43,499 bases of DNA from Roseobacter sp. (GTDB lineage: Bacteria; Pseudomonadota; Alphaproteobacteria; Rhodobacterales; Rhodobacteraceae), in contig DRFG01000100.1 of assembly GCA_011050655.1 (NCBI GenBank), positions 1 to 43,499 on the forward strand. Reading direction: 5' to 3'. The notes beneath the pieces were generated by a model. The model did not search any database. It worked only from the letters and a program-made list of their open reading frames with translations, and was not told the origin of the DNA. Positions within the stretch are counted from its first letter, which is position 1. The number at the start of each line of letters is the position of its first letter. Below, in pieces: positions 7,097 through 14,806 of this stretch. The position numbers were made by a program, and so were the translations under genes.

Positions 7097-8194
7097 ATGA
7101 CCTCAGAGGACGAGAAACACACTTCATCAAACTCTGGTGTATTTAATAATGCTCAGGACGAAGAGATAGATCAAGAGAAAAGCGATGGCATCGCCCTGCC
7201 CGCACATGTCGCAGGTTCAGGCGCGCTTGATCGCCTTGTTGATACCGCGCGGGATTACGCCCGCCAAGCGACGTCCGAGAACACCAACAAGGCCTATAAG
7301 AAGGACTGGGCACATTTCTCCAGCTGGTGCCGCAGACGTGGTGCCGACCCCCTGCCCCCGTCTCCGGAACTGGTCGGCCTCTACATTGCCAACTGCGCGG
7401 CACCGGATACCAAGACCTCAGCACTGTCCGTGAGTACCATCGAGCGCCGCCTGTCCGGCCTTGCATGGCAGTACCAGCAGCGCGGGTTTACGCTGGATCG
7501 CAAGAATCGCCATATTGCAACCGTACTAGCCGGGATCAAACGCAAACATGCCCGCCCGCCGGTGCAGAAAGAAGCCATCCTACGCGATGACATTCTGGCT
7601 ATGGTCGCCACCCTGCCCTACGACCTGCGTGGGCTGCGGGATCGGGCAATCCTGCTACTGGGATATGCGGGCGGTCTCAGGCGGTCCGAGATTGTCAGCC
7701 TCGATCACGGCAAGGACGACACACCGGACGCGGGCGGATGGGTTGATATTCTTGACCAGGGCGCGCTTCTGACGCTCAACGCCAAGACCGGCTGGCGCGA
7801 GGTCGAGATTGGCCGCGGTTCCACCGTTCAAACCTGCCCTGTGCATGCAATTGAGCAATGGCTGCATTTCGCCAAGATCGATTTTGGACCTGTGTTCGTC
7901 CGCACGTCCCGTGATGGCACGAAGGCTCTGGAGGCGCGGCTCAGTGACAAACACGTCGCACGTCTGATCAAGCATACCGTCTTGGACGCGGGCATCCGCA
8001 GTGAGCTTCCGGAGAAAGATCGCCTCGCCTTGTTTTCGGGTCACAGCCTACGAGCTGGTCTCGCGTCCAGTGCCGAGGTCGACGAACGCTACATCCAGAA
8101 ACACCTCGGCCACGCGTCCGCCGAGATGACCCGCCGCTACCAACGCCACCGCGATCGGTTCCGTGTAAACCTGACCAAGGCGGCGGGACTGTAG
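7097..8194 (+). CDS. Tyrosine recombinase / site-specific integrase
   Basis: A 365-residue tyrosine recombinase with an N-terminal SAM-like core-binding domain (about 45-150) and a C-terminal catalytic domain (about 160-355). The catalytic set is visible: Arg195 in YAGGLRRSE, Lys230 in NAKTGW, His316 and Arg319 in GHSLRAG, His339 in HLGHAS, and the nucleophile Tyr348 in RRYQRH. All residues needed for strand exchange are therefore present. An AGGAAA lies directly before the ATG. It is divergent from the DUF1403-scpB operon, with an inverted repeat between them. Plausible jobs are plasmid dimer resolution or integration of the left-hand island. The sequence does not decide between these. Confidence 0.9.
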   Translation: MTSEDEKHTSSNSGVFNNAQDEEIDQEKSDGIALPAHVAGSGALDRLVDTARDYARQATSENTNKAYKKDWAHFSSWCRRRGADPLPPSPELVGLYIANCAAPDTKTSALSVSTIERRLSGLAWQYQQRGFTLDRKNRHIATVLAGIKRKHARPPVQKEAILRDDILAMVATLPYDLRGLRDRAILLLGYAGGLRRSEIVSLDHGKDDTPDAGGWVDILDQGALLTLNAKTGWREVEIGRGSTVQTCPVHAIEQWLHFAKIDFGPVFVRTSRDGTKALEARLSDKHVARLIKHTVLDAGIRSELPEKDRLALFSGHSLRAGLASSAEVDERYIQKHLGHASAEMTRRYQRHRDRFRVNLTKAAGL

Positions 8195-8210
8195 GATTTC
8201 CCCTGCCCTA

Positions 8211-8513
8211 TCAGGCGACGTTCTGCAGCTTTTGGACCTTGATATTGTCCTCATGCTGCCGCGCCTGCGCCAGCTCAAAGCTTGTCTGCATGCGCAAAAG
8301 CGTGTCGGCTCTGACGCCAAAGGCTTTCTCGAAGCGGATCGCCATCTCCGCCGATAATCCTGCATTGCCATTGAGCAAAGTGCTGAGGGCCTGACGCGAT
8401 ACGCCAAAATGATCAGAGAGATCCTTCACGCTGATGGACGCAGGCTCGACGATCTCCGTCTTGAGCCAATCGCCGACATGAACCGTCAAAGATGGATGCA
8501 TCTTAAGAGCCAT
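8211..8513 (-). CDS. higA: HigA-family antitoxin (XRE regulator)
   Basis: A 100-residue HigA/VapI-type antitoxin with a helix-turn-helix in ISVKDLSDHFGVSRQALSTLLNGNAGLSAEMAIRFEKAFGV. It neutralises the HigB ribonuclease and represses the operon. I chose the ATG at 8513 (MALKMHPSLTV), which is the usual N-terminus of the family. It overlaps the end of higB by 11 bp, showing toxin-first order as in other higBA operons. The longer frame beginning at 8534 would read through higB coding sequence and is unlikely. Confidence 0.88.
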   Translation of the reverse strand: MALKMHPSLTVHVGDWLKTEIVEPASISVKDLSDHFGVSRQALSTLLNGNAGLSAEMAIRFEKAFGVRADTLLRMQTSFELAQARQHEDNIKVQKLQNVA

Positions 8514-8793
8514 GATAGTCCTCCAGTTCCACATCTATCAGCGCGCCATCTTCATTTATCTGAAACGTCAGCCGCCAGTTTTTCGTCACGGTCATCGACC
8601 AAGTGCCTTTTCGATCTCCAGTCAGCTGATGAAGGCCGTAATTGGGCGGCGCCGCTAACTCTTCCAAATCCGCTGCGACATCGATGAACGCCAGCATTTT
8701 GCGGAGCCTGCCCGTGTCGCCCACCAGACCTTTGGGGTTTCCTGTTTCGAAGAACCGGCGAAGCCCTTTGTGGCCAATACTCTCAATTTTCAT
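8503..8793 (-). CDS. higB: HigB/RelE-type mRNA interferase toxin
   Basis: A 96-residue RelE/ParE-fold toxin of the HigB group, which cleaves mRNA on the ribosome. Family hallmarks are the HKGLRRFFETGNPKGL start, RLRKMLAFIDVA, the GTWSMTVTKNWRLTFQI strand pair with the conserved Arg, and VELEDYHG at the end. It lies between repC and the recombinase and probably acts as a plasmid addiction module. The promoter sits so close that the transcript may be leaderless, with the predicted start site at or next to the ATG. Confidence 0.9.
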   Translation of the reverse strand: MKIESIGHKGLRRFFETGNPKGLVGDTGRLRKMLAFIDVAADLEELAAPPNYGLHQLTGDRKGTWSMTVTKNWRLTFQINEDGALIDVELEDYHGS

Positions 8794-8798
8794 ATCCG

Positions 8799-8839
8799 TA
8801 CCTACAGAAGAATTGGTAATATGTCAAGCGTCACTTGAC
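8799..8839 (-). promoter_or_regulatory. higBA promoter with 17-bp operator
   Basis: On the minus strand TTGACA (8827-8822) and TAGGTA (8804-8799) are separated by 17 bp. The inverted repeat GTCAAG (8823-8828) and CTTGAC (8834-8839), extendable to 8-bp arms with one mismatch, overlaps the -35 box and is the likely HigA autorepression site. The predicted transcription start falls at about the higB ATG. Confidence 0.55.
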
Positions 8840-8854
8840 GCACGACGCGTATCG

Positions 8855-10168
8855 CTAGAGTGCCCGCTCGCTCAATCTACCATAGAAGCTCCGATCGAGA
8901 TGCAATTCGCCCGTCTGCGCCTTCTGGACCATGCCCCTGAGATAGCCGCCTGGCGAGGAAACCTCTCCAGCGGAGTGCTTGTCGTAAATCAATGCGACCG
9001 CCGCGGCAGCAACTTCCGGTCCAAGGGCCTTCTGAGCCACATTCCAGGCGTGTTCGGAAATCCCAACCATCGGTCTGATCCTCGCGGCGGCCCTGTGAAC
9101 CCCGTTCCAATCACGAATATATCCTTCCAGACCACGGGCCATCTCACCAAACTCCGGGCAGGTGGCCATTAGCATTGGCACGTCAATGTCAGACCGTCGC
9201 TTTCTGGTCTCGGTATTCCACTCGCCTTCCAGATCCACTTCTTCAGGTCTTTCAACCTGCCCCTTGGGTGGGTTTTCTGGCACAACGCTCGCCGCGTGCT
9301 TTGTTTCAAAGCGATTACTAATTACAGGATCAGGTTGGTTTGTAGTTAGTATGTGAGTGCCGTTTTCAGCACCCGTGGGTATAGTATTTGAATAATGAGA
9401 GATTACTTTGGGGTCTACGTCTGCAACCTTATCAACAGAAGAATCTGCGTCGGATTGATCTGGCCAATCGAAAGCTGCCGCGAAGGTATCTTCTACACGC
9501 TGCTGAAGGGCTTTGAACCAGTCGACTAGGTCAAGGAGCTTCTCAGGGCCTGTCGTGCGCTTAGGAAGCTGCTCAAGCAATGTGCCGAACTCATCCTGTA
9601 GGTCACGCCACGGGCCTCTCAAGCCGCTCTCTAGCGCCTTCTCGATCTTTGCACGGATCACACGCCGTGTGATGGTAATTGAATTGCGCAAGGACTTGCA
9701 GAATTGCCGTTGTTTCTGGAGCTGGGCATGTAGTGCCTCAAACTCTTCTGCACGTGCCGCCAGAGGTGCCAGATCGAAGCCATAGGCCTCAATGATGTAT
9801 CCATCCTGATCACGGGCACCATATCGCTTCCCGTTGGGGCTGTCTTTGATCCAGATGATACCGGCTTCAGACAAGCGACGGACGTGTACACGCAGCGTCG
9901 TCAAGGAAAAGCCTGTCTGTTCCATCAGAAAGTTGTTGGACGGCCAGACAATGGGCCGCCTACCCTGCTCCCAGTCCTTTGGCTGCGTAACAGCGCCAAA
10001 CGTATCCAGAAGCAACAGATCTTGGGACTTCAGTCCGATCGCAGCCGCAACCTTCTTAGCTGCAACGATTGCCTGTGTCTTGGGTATAGATAACTGTTCA
10101 CCGGCTTGTGCGTGCTTTTCAGCGACCACAAGGCCCGGTGTCGGCTTGCGCCAACCTGTATGTGTCAT
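8855..10168 (-). CDS. repC: Replication initiator RepC
   Basis: A 437-residue RepC, the initiator of repABC plasmids, whose coding region itself usually carries the origin. The N-terminal half (TGWRKPTPGLVVAEKHAQAGE, then a winged-helix region around WPSNNFLMEQTGFSLTTLRVHVRRLSEAGIIWIKDSPNGKRYGARD) is typical, as is the C-terminal helical domain ending GGYLRGMVQKAQTGELHLDRSFYGRL. I place the start at the ATG at 10168 because a GGAGG lies 12 bases before it. The longer frame to 10276 would cover the antisense-RNA region. Expression is probably limited by the counter-transcribed RNA in its leader. Confidence 0.93.
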   Translation of the reverse strand: MTHTGWRKPTPGLVVAEKHAQAGEQLSIPKTQAIVAAKKVAAAIGLKSQDLLLLDTFGAVTQPKDWEQGRRPIVWPSNNFLMEQTGFSLTTLRVHVRRLSEAGIIWIKDSPNGKRYGARDQDGYIIEAYGFDLAPLAARAEEFEALHAQLQKQRQFCKSLRNSITITRRVIRAKIEKALESGLRGPWRDLQDEFGTLLEQLPKRTTGPEKLLDLVDWFKALQQRVEDTFAAAFDWPDQSDADSSVDKVADVDPKVISHYSNTIPTGAENGTHILTTNQPDPVISNRFETKHAASVVPENPPKGQVERPEEVDLEGEWNTETRKRRSDIDVPMLMATCPEFGEMARGLEGYIRDWNGVHRAAARIRPMVGISEHAWNVAQKALGPEVAAAAVALIYDKHSAGEVSSPGGYLRGMVQKAQTGELHLDRSFYGRLSERAL

Positions 10169-10237
10169 GAGTGTTTCAAACCTCCATAAGTTGAATGAAG
10201 GCAAAAGAATCCCGTTCACCAAATCGGTGTTGTTTCG

Positions 10238-10325
10238 TTGACTTCGATTCGCGGGAGAGTTATCTAAGTCTTGCAACAGAAATTAGATCAGCTCTCAGGC
10301 CGCGAGGTTTGGGGGCTTTTCTTTT
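10238..10325 (+). ncRNA. Predicted repABC counter-transcribed RNA (incompatibility RNA)
   Basis: The 240-bp repB-repC gap carries, on the strand opposite repABC, a promoter TTGACT (10238-10243) and TATCTA (10261-10266) with a 17-bp spacer. About 50 bases further the sequence GCCGC-GAGGTTTG-GGGGC followed by TTTTCTTTT forms a terminator-like hairpin. This matches the known small antisense RNA that blocks repC translation and sets copy number in this plasmid family. The transcript would run from about 10273 to 10325. Position and features are seen. Expression is inferred. Confidence 0.75.
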
Positions 10326-10408
10326 GCCGTTAGATCACGTGACGTTCCTCTCTGCTCTTTGCCTCAATTGGGGTCGAGCGCCCTTCCCTGTCGTTGCAGG
10401 TGAGCGTT

Positions 10409-11452
10409 TCATTTCTTCGACCCATGTTCATGTAGATAAGCTGCGATCATGTCGCCTAAGCCCTCTAGGCTCTGCTTATCCAAATCTATTCCCGCAGCGC
10501 TGACCGATAGCTTTCCACCTTGTGATGAAACAGAAAGCTTCTCTCGCCCGAATTTGCGTATGATTGTTAACTTCTTCGTTTTGGCCGTACCTTTAGCCGC
10601 CTTAACCGGACCCTTTACCAGATCAGCAACAACTTTCTCGAGCTCTCGATGGCTAAGCGCATAGACATTCTTGCACGCGTGCAAGATCTCATCGCGTGCT
10701 TTCAACACGGCCTTCCCCCTCGAAACGTGGCTTTCGTGCACACCGATGATGCTCGCAAAACTAACAGCAGTTACCTTCTTGTCAGGGTTGGAAGTTTCAT
10801 AGCGATCAAACATCTGGCCAACTGATAGAAGACGCTCGAAAGCACCGAGGTTTTCGCGCTCTTCATTTTCTCTGAAGCGCATGAACAGCATCTCAAACTG
10901 ATCGTCTGAAACCCCTCTCTTCTCCGGCGACGCCAAAATGGCCCTGACAGGTCGACCGAGCTTCTGAGCAATGGCATGCCGTCTACGACCGGTAATTAGA
11001 AAAAATGGAACGCTAGCACAGTTCTCTGGATCTAGCGGATCGGGCTGCCAGCTCGGATCGACAGGCCAGACCTGAATCGGTGTGTCTTGGCCATTTTGTT
11101 CAATGCTTTCGAGTAGGGAGTTGAAAGCATGCTGATCAATCCAATCATCTCGTCTATCCGTTCCAATCTCATCTTTGATTTGGGTAGGATCAAGTTCCAG
11201 CTCATGCTTTCCTTGTAGAATATGTCCTACGATCTCCGCACGCTTCTCATTCAGAAGGACTTGAGCGTCACTAAGGGCTCCCGCTTTCCAAGCGCTGCCT
11301 GAGCCGCCCATCCTAGGTTTCAGACCTGTGGAGGGCTCAGGTGCAGCGGCCCTTGCATCCTGAACGGGCTCACTTACTACGTCTTTGGGTGGAGCGTCAG
11401 CGGTCTCAGCTGATTTCTTGCGTAAAACAGAGCTACTGATCGAACGCTTCAT
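10409..11452 (-). CDS. repB: Partition protein RepB (ParB-like)
   Basis: A 347-residue ParB-family centromere-binding protein of the repABC type. Visible parts are the N-terminal MKRSISSSVLRKK tail thought to contact RepA, the ParB box with GRRRHAIAQKLGRPVRAIL, RFRENEERENLGAFERLLSVGQMF, and the helix-turn-helix around SFASIIGVHESHVSRGKAVLK. It overlaps repA by 4 nt. The coding sequence contains a copy of the partition palindrome (10669-10686), encoding ILHACKN, so the gene carries one of its own presumed binding sites. Confidence 0.93.
   Translation of the reverse strand: MKRSISSSVLRKKSAETADAPPKDVVSEPVQDARAAAPEPSTGLKPRMGGSGSAWKAGALSDAQVLLNEKRAEIVGHILQGKHELELDPTQIKDEIGTDRRDDWIDQHAFNSLLESIEQNGQDTPIQVWPVDPSWQPDPLDPENCASVPFFLITGRRRHAIAQKLGRPVRAILASPEKRGVSDDQFEMLFMRFRENEERENLGAFERLLSVGQMFDRYETSNPDKKVTAVSFASIIGVHESHVSRGKAVLKARDEILHACKNVYALSHRELEKVVADLVKGPVKAAKGTAKTKKLTIIRKFGREKLSVSSQGGKLSVSAAGIDLDKQSLEGLGDMIAAYLHEHGSKK
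10669..10686. repeat. Partition palindrome copy inside repB
   Basis: A perfect 18-bp palindrome, TCTTGCACGCGTGCAAGA, identical to the two copies upstream of repA. Such repeats are the centromere (parS) sites bound by RepB in repABC plasmids. Location inside the repB reading frame is less usual than upstream of repA or around repC. Confidence 0.75.
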
Positions 11453-12804
11453 TCTGCATCCTCCCCAAAGTCATAGAAATCTTCCATCCAGGCGTCTGCA
11501 TAACCTCTTTCCAATCCGGGCCACAGACGTGAGACAATCGCATCGTTCACAGCATCAGCGTTGTCGATAAAACGATTGATGCCTTTCTTCTTGCCAGGCG
11601 TATCTGGCTCGTACTCATAAACTGACTGGTAGACGTCAGAGGCGTTAGAGATCGCATCTGAACGCAAATAGAATACGGGAAGCACTTCGTCCGGACAGTT
11701 TTCCAGCAGGTTGCTTACCTGCTTTAAATCCTGCTCATTTGTTCGTTGGACTATGGTTGGCAGCAACATATTTGCACCTGCGCCGATATCCAGCCGCTCA
11801 TTCGCAAAAATGTGACGCAACATAGTCAGCAGTCCCGTGACAAATGTTGAAAGAGTTGCGATGTCGAACCCCTTCATCGTCTGAGGAATGATGAGTGAAG
11901 AAGAAGCTATGACGTTGTTGAGCTGGAAAAGAGTAAGAGCAGGCTGATAGTCAATGATGATGCAATCAAGCGTCTCGACCAGAGCTGCATCGAGCTTTGA
12001 TTTATCTACTTTCCCATCACTCAATAGCTCGCTGGGTTTAGTGACCGGGACGTGCCCATCACGCCATCGATCAATTGCGTCCTTCAGAAAACGATAGAAC
12101 CGTTTACCCGGGATATCTGCCCGCAGAATTCTTGCGATCTGGATTTCGCCCTCAGACGTTTCACCGTGAGCAGGCAACAACCGTATGCCAGGCCACGAAG
12201 TCTTCTTGAAGAAAGTATCCAACGTCGGTGCATCGTAGTCAGTGAAGGGAAGATCTTCGGTTGTCTGAAACAGACCCGCAAAATCCACCATAGTAGGCGT
12301 GTTCTCATCCGGCATGGTCGGCATCTCTTCGCCACCAACAAAATACAGTGTGATTGTACTTTGGGGGTCTGCATCCATGATACCCACGCGCATGCCGTAG
12401 TGCAGGCTGAGATATTGTGCGAAGTGCGCAGCTGATAGTGACTTCGCGGTGCCACCTTTTTGGCTGGCAAAAGAGATAACCGGCAGAGGATCTTCGGGCT
12501 TGCGCCATGCGAGATACTCGTATGGACGTTTTCCCGTACCTGCCAATAGCGCGCGGATGTGCATCAGCTCCTTAAGAGTGAAGACGCGCTCTCTACCTAC
12601 GTACTGCCCTGCCGGAAAGTCATCATGATCTTTCGCCAGTTTTGTGAGGTGCTGATGACTAACATTGAGAAACCGCGCGCACTGGCGCATTGACCAAGAA
12701 CGCTTAATGCGATCTCGCATCGTGAGCTCTTTGTTGACAGACACCATGGTCTTATCGAGCCCTCTGGAGAGCTCTTGCAAAAACTGTTCTAGATTACCGC
12801 TCAT
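11449..12804 (-). CDS. repA: Partition ATPase RepA (ParA-like)
   Basis: A 451-residue ParA-type ATPase of the repABC unit. It has an N-terminal MerR-like DNA-binding region (SWSMRQCARFLNVSHQHLTKLAKDHDDFPAG, about 36-66). The deviant Walker A SQKGGTAKS (114-122, signature Lys116 and Lys121) is followed by the GIMDADPQST region and IDYQPALT, all typical of ParA. It drives segregation with RepB and autorepresses the operon. I chose the ATG at 12804 (MSGNLEQFLQ), the usual RepA N-terminus. The upstream frame to 13008 would run through the 44-bp palindrome and is probably non-coding. Confidence 0.93.
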   Translation of the reverse strand: MSGNLEQFLQELSRGLDKTMVSVNKELTMRDRIKRSWSMRQCARFLNVSHQHLTKLAKDHDDFPAGQYVGRERVFTLKELMHIRALLAGTGKRPYEYLAWRKPEDPLPVISFASQKGGTAKSLSAAHFAQYLSLHYGMRVGIMDADPQSTITLYFVGGEEMPTMPDENTPTMVDFAGLFQTTEDLPFTDYDAPTLDTFFKKTSWPGIRLLPAHGETSEGEIQIARILRADIPGKRFYRFLKDAIDRWRDGHVPVTKPSELLSDGKVDKSKLDAALVETLDCIIIDYQPALTLFQLNNVIASSSLIIPQTMKGFDIATLSTFVTGLLTMLRHIFANERLDIGAGANMLLPTIVQRTNEQDLKQVSNLLENCPDEVLPVFYLRSDAISNASDVYQSVYEYEPDTPGKKKGINRFIDNADAVNDAIVSRLWPGLERGYADAWMEDFYDFGEDAE

Positions 12805-13168
12805 GTCGCATTCCGCTTTTCCGATTCTCTTGTGGATTCGGTTCACACATGAACTAGCACGTTTTTTGATGTTTTGTATAGATACCGTACGCACATCAGA
12901 CTTTCGCGCACGTTTCGGGCTAGTATACGGCGCCACCGCCCATCTTGCACGCGTGCAAGATGGGCGGTGGCGCTGATATGATATCGCCTCCAGAAGGACA
13001 CCAAGCACTATTCCACGCCCTTCAAATCAGACGGCAATGACACCTGCCGAAACGGTCCGGCAAACGATAGAACTGGAGCACGCCAAATCGGCGCTATCAA
13101 ACTCTTGCACGCGTGCAAGAATCTCAAATTTGCGATGGCGCTATTGGGGTATTCCTTTAGACACATAT
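12805..13168. promoter_or_regulatory. repABC upstream region with two partition palindromes
   Basis: This 364-bp non-coding stretch between repA and icmT holds two copies of TCTTGCACGCGTGCAAGA (12943-12960 and 13103-13120) with centres 160 bp apart, presumed RepB-binding centromere sites. The first is extended into a longer perfect palindrome. The repABC promoter must lie here, but I see no -35/-10 pair strong enough to place it. Confidence 0.75.
12930..12973. repeat. Perfect 44-bp palindrome around a partition site
   Basis: Base pairing was checked position by position. The 22-bp arm from 12930 (GCGCCACCGCCCATC then TTGCACG) is exactly mirrored to 12973, centred at 12951/12952. The central 18 bp is the parS-like site shared with two other copies. 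The outer 13 bp on each side is unique to this copy. Confidence 0.9.
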
Positions 13169-13492
13169 CTAACTCACATCTCTTCTAAGCGCATCAGATC
13201 CATAATCTACCATCGGCCGCAGTCGCGTGTACGCCACAGCTGGGCGGAACGATCCTACGAGTTTCGATCTAAACAAGCGCACGACATTCTCCAGCGAGTA
13301 GTTGAAGTAGCTCGCACCCGCGAACCCCGCGATGGCAAACACCAGCATCGCAAACGTCCACCACCGGATATGGAAGACGAACAGTATGATGAAGAAGATC
13401 AACCGCGCATCGAAAAACATCAAATGCGGCCGCGCCATTGCATAGCGCCAATGCACCGTCGAGCGATAAATGTTGTATCTGTCTTCAGCCAT
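13169..13492 (-). CDS. icmT: IcmT/TraK-like type IV secretion protein
   Basis: A 107-residue inner-membrane protein matching IcmT (TraK of IncI plasmids), a small component of Dot/Icm-type (type IVB) secretion systems. The pattern WRYAMARPHLMFFDARLIFFIILFVFHIRWWTFAMLVFAIAGF with its hydrophobic segment (about 30-62) and the HIRWWTF motif is diagnostic. It is last in the left operon, 18 bp after dotG, and reads toward the repABC region. Confidence 0.85.
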   Translation of the reverse strand: MAEDRYNIYRSTVHWRYAMARPHLMFFDARLIFFIILFVFHIRWWTFAMLVFAIAGFAGASYFNYSLENVVRLFRSKLVGSFRPAVAYTRLRPMVDYGSDALRRDVS

Positions 13493-13510
13493 TGCCTCGC
13501 TCCATCACCC

Positions 13511-14806
13511 TCATCTGTCCGGCCACACAACATTGTTGGTGAACAGGACGCCAATGATCTGACGCGATCTCAGAGTGATCAGCGGACCGTTGGGCGCATT
13601 CTGCACAAACTCTCCGGCCAGATCGTTACCAACTTCTGCCAATCCCTTGTACAGTCCCTGTTCGATACTGGCTGCCGGGCGTGTGACACCTGTGACGCCG
13701 CCAAGATCGATGAGCGATGTCCCTGGATCAGACAAGGCGTCACCCACACCTGATACAAAAGCCGCTGCGACGCGCGGCGCATATCGTGCGAACAAACGCC
13801 GGTCCACATCCGTTCGCACGGCGAGTGACTTCTGACGGGCATCAACCGCATAGGCAGTTATCGGGATCTCGGTTCCGTCCGCAAGCACGGCGGAGTCAAA
13901 CTGGACCATAAGATGGGTGTTGTTCTGATTTGGTGAGAACCCACCAATCAAACGCGCACCTGTCAGCGGACCTTTCCGAATTTGTGCAACCACCGGTCCC
14001 GGTGTGTCGCTGTCATTGGTGATGATGGTCGTGGCAAGAACAACATCGCCCGCACGGATGAGAGGCTCTGAGAGGGCAGGGGTGCTGGATTGTCGAATAG
14101 TACCCTCGCTCGTTTGACCCGCCACATCGACGTCTTCCACGGGCACAAGGTCTTCTTCAACTACGACGGTCACGGCTGAGGGCTGGGCAGTCCATGCGCC
14201 AAGCAGTCCTTGCTGCTGCGTCGCCATTAATTGGGCGAGCTGGTTGATACGGGCGTAGTCGGATGCTTGAGGCTGGTTTGGGATCGGCTGGGCCTGCTGT
14301 CGCACGGGTTGCTGACGGTCAATGACCACGGTCCTGGGCTGCTGGGTTTCAACAGGTGCGTTTGCCGGGGGCAGGGGGCGGTTCGGGTTCGGTGCGATAG
14401 CAGGTGGTTTCTCATCAATTTGCCGCAAGGGTTCATCGGGTGTCGCAATAAATGAGGTATCGGTGGCTTCCGCAGTTTGCGCGCCGTCCTCGTTTTGCTG
14501 CCGTAAATTATCCTGATAGCGCTCTGACGTGCGCAGCTGATCACCGGCTGGCGTATCATCCACGTTCGGCGTGCCCGCAACGCGGCTTGGGCCAATGAGG
14601 TCTGGGTTCTTCCAGACCTCGACGCCAACAGCTCCTCCAACAACCACCACGGTCAATAAGGCTATGTTTCTGAATGATAAAAGCCCACTCTTGCGTCTAC
14701 GCGTGACGCGTCTTGCATCGGCTCGATCAGCGGTTCCAGCTTGGTTCATCGTAGCGTCAGCCACTGCTTTATCTTTGTTCTCATTCGGCTTTTTTGAATC
14801 ATTCAT
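13511..14806 (-). CDS. dotG: DotG/IcmE/TraO (VirB10-like) channel protein
   Basis: A 431-residue VirB10-like protein of I-type secretion systems. Order: cytoplasmic charged N-terminus with an RRVTRRRKSG stretch, one membrane segment (ALLTVVVVGGAVGVEVW, about 48-65), a Pro/Gln-rich periplasmic linker (about 130-190), then the conserved C-terminal TrbI/VirB10 domain (about 235-431) with IRAGDVVLATTIITNDSDTPGPVVAQI and GGFSPNQNNTHLMVQFDS. Its length fits TraO of IncI plasmids rather than the much longer Legionella DotG with its repeats. Its start overlaps dotH by 4 nt. It spans the envelope and links DotI to the outer-membrane ring. Confidence 0.88.
   Translation of the reverse strand: MNDSKKPNENKDKAVADATMNQAGTADRADARRVTRRRKSGLLSFRNIALLTVVVVGGAVGVEVWKNPDLIGPSRVAGTPNVDDTPAGDQLRTSERYQDNLRQQNEDGAQTAEATDTSFIATPDEPLRQIDEKPPAIAPNPNRPLPPANAPVETQQPRTVVIDRQQPVRQQAQPIPNQPQASDYARINQLAQLMATQQQGLLGAWTAQPSAVTVVVEEDLVPVEDVDVAGQTSEGTIRQSSTPALSEPLIRAGDVVLATTIITNDSDTPGPVVAQIRKGPLTGARLIGGFSPNQNNTHLMVQFDSAVLADGTEIPITAYAVDARQKSLAVRTDVDRRLFARYAPRVAAAFVSGVGDALSDPGTSLIDLGGVTGVTRPAASIEQGLYKGLAEVGNDLAGEFVQNAPNGPLITLRSRQIIGVLFTNNVVWPDR

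Noticed and set aside
10169-10276. N-terminal extension of RepC by 36 codons
   Set aside because: It overlaps the predicted antisense RNA and leader. The ATG at 10168 has a GGAGG site and the normal length.
12805-13008. N-terminal extension of RepA by 68 codons
   Set aside because: It would translate through the 44-bp palindrome and control region. The ATG at 12804 gives the usual RepA N-terminus.
10669-13120. CRISPR-like array suggested by repeated 18-bp palindromes
   Set aside because: Only three copies, irregular spacing up to about 2.3 kb, and each is a palindrome near repABC genes, so these are partition sites.
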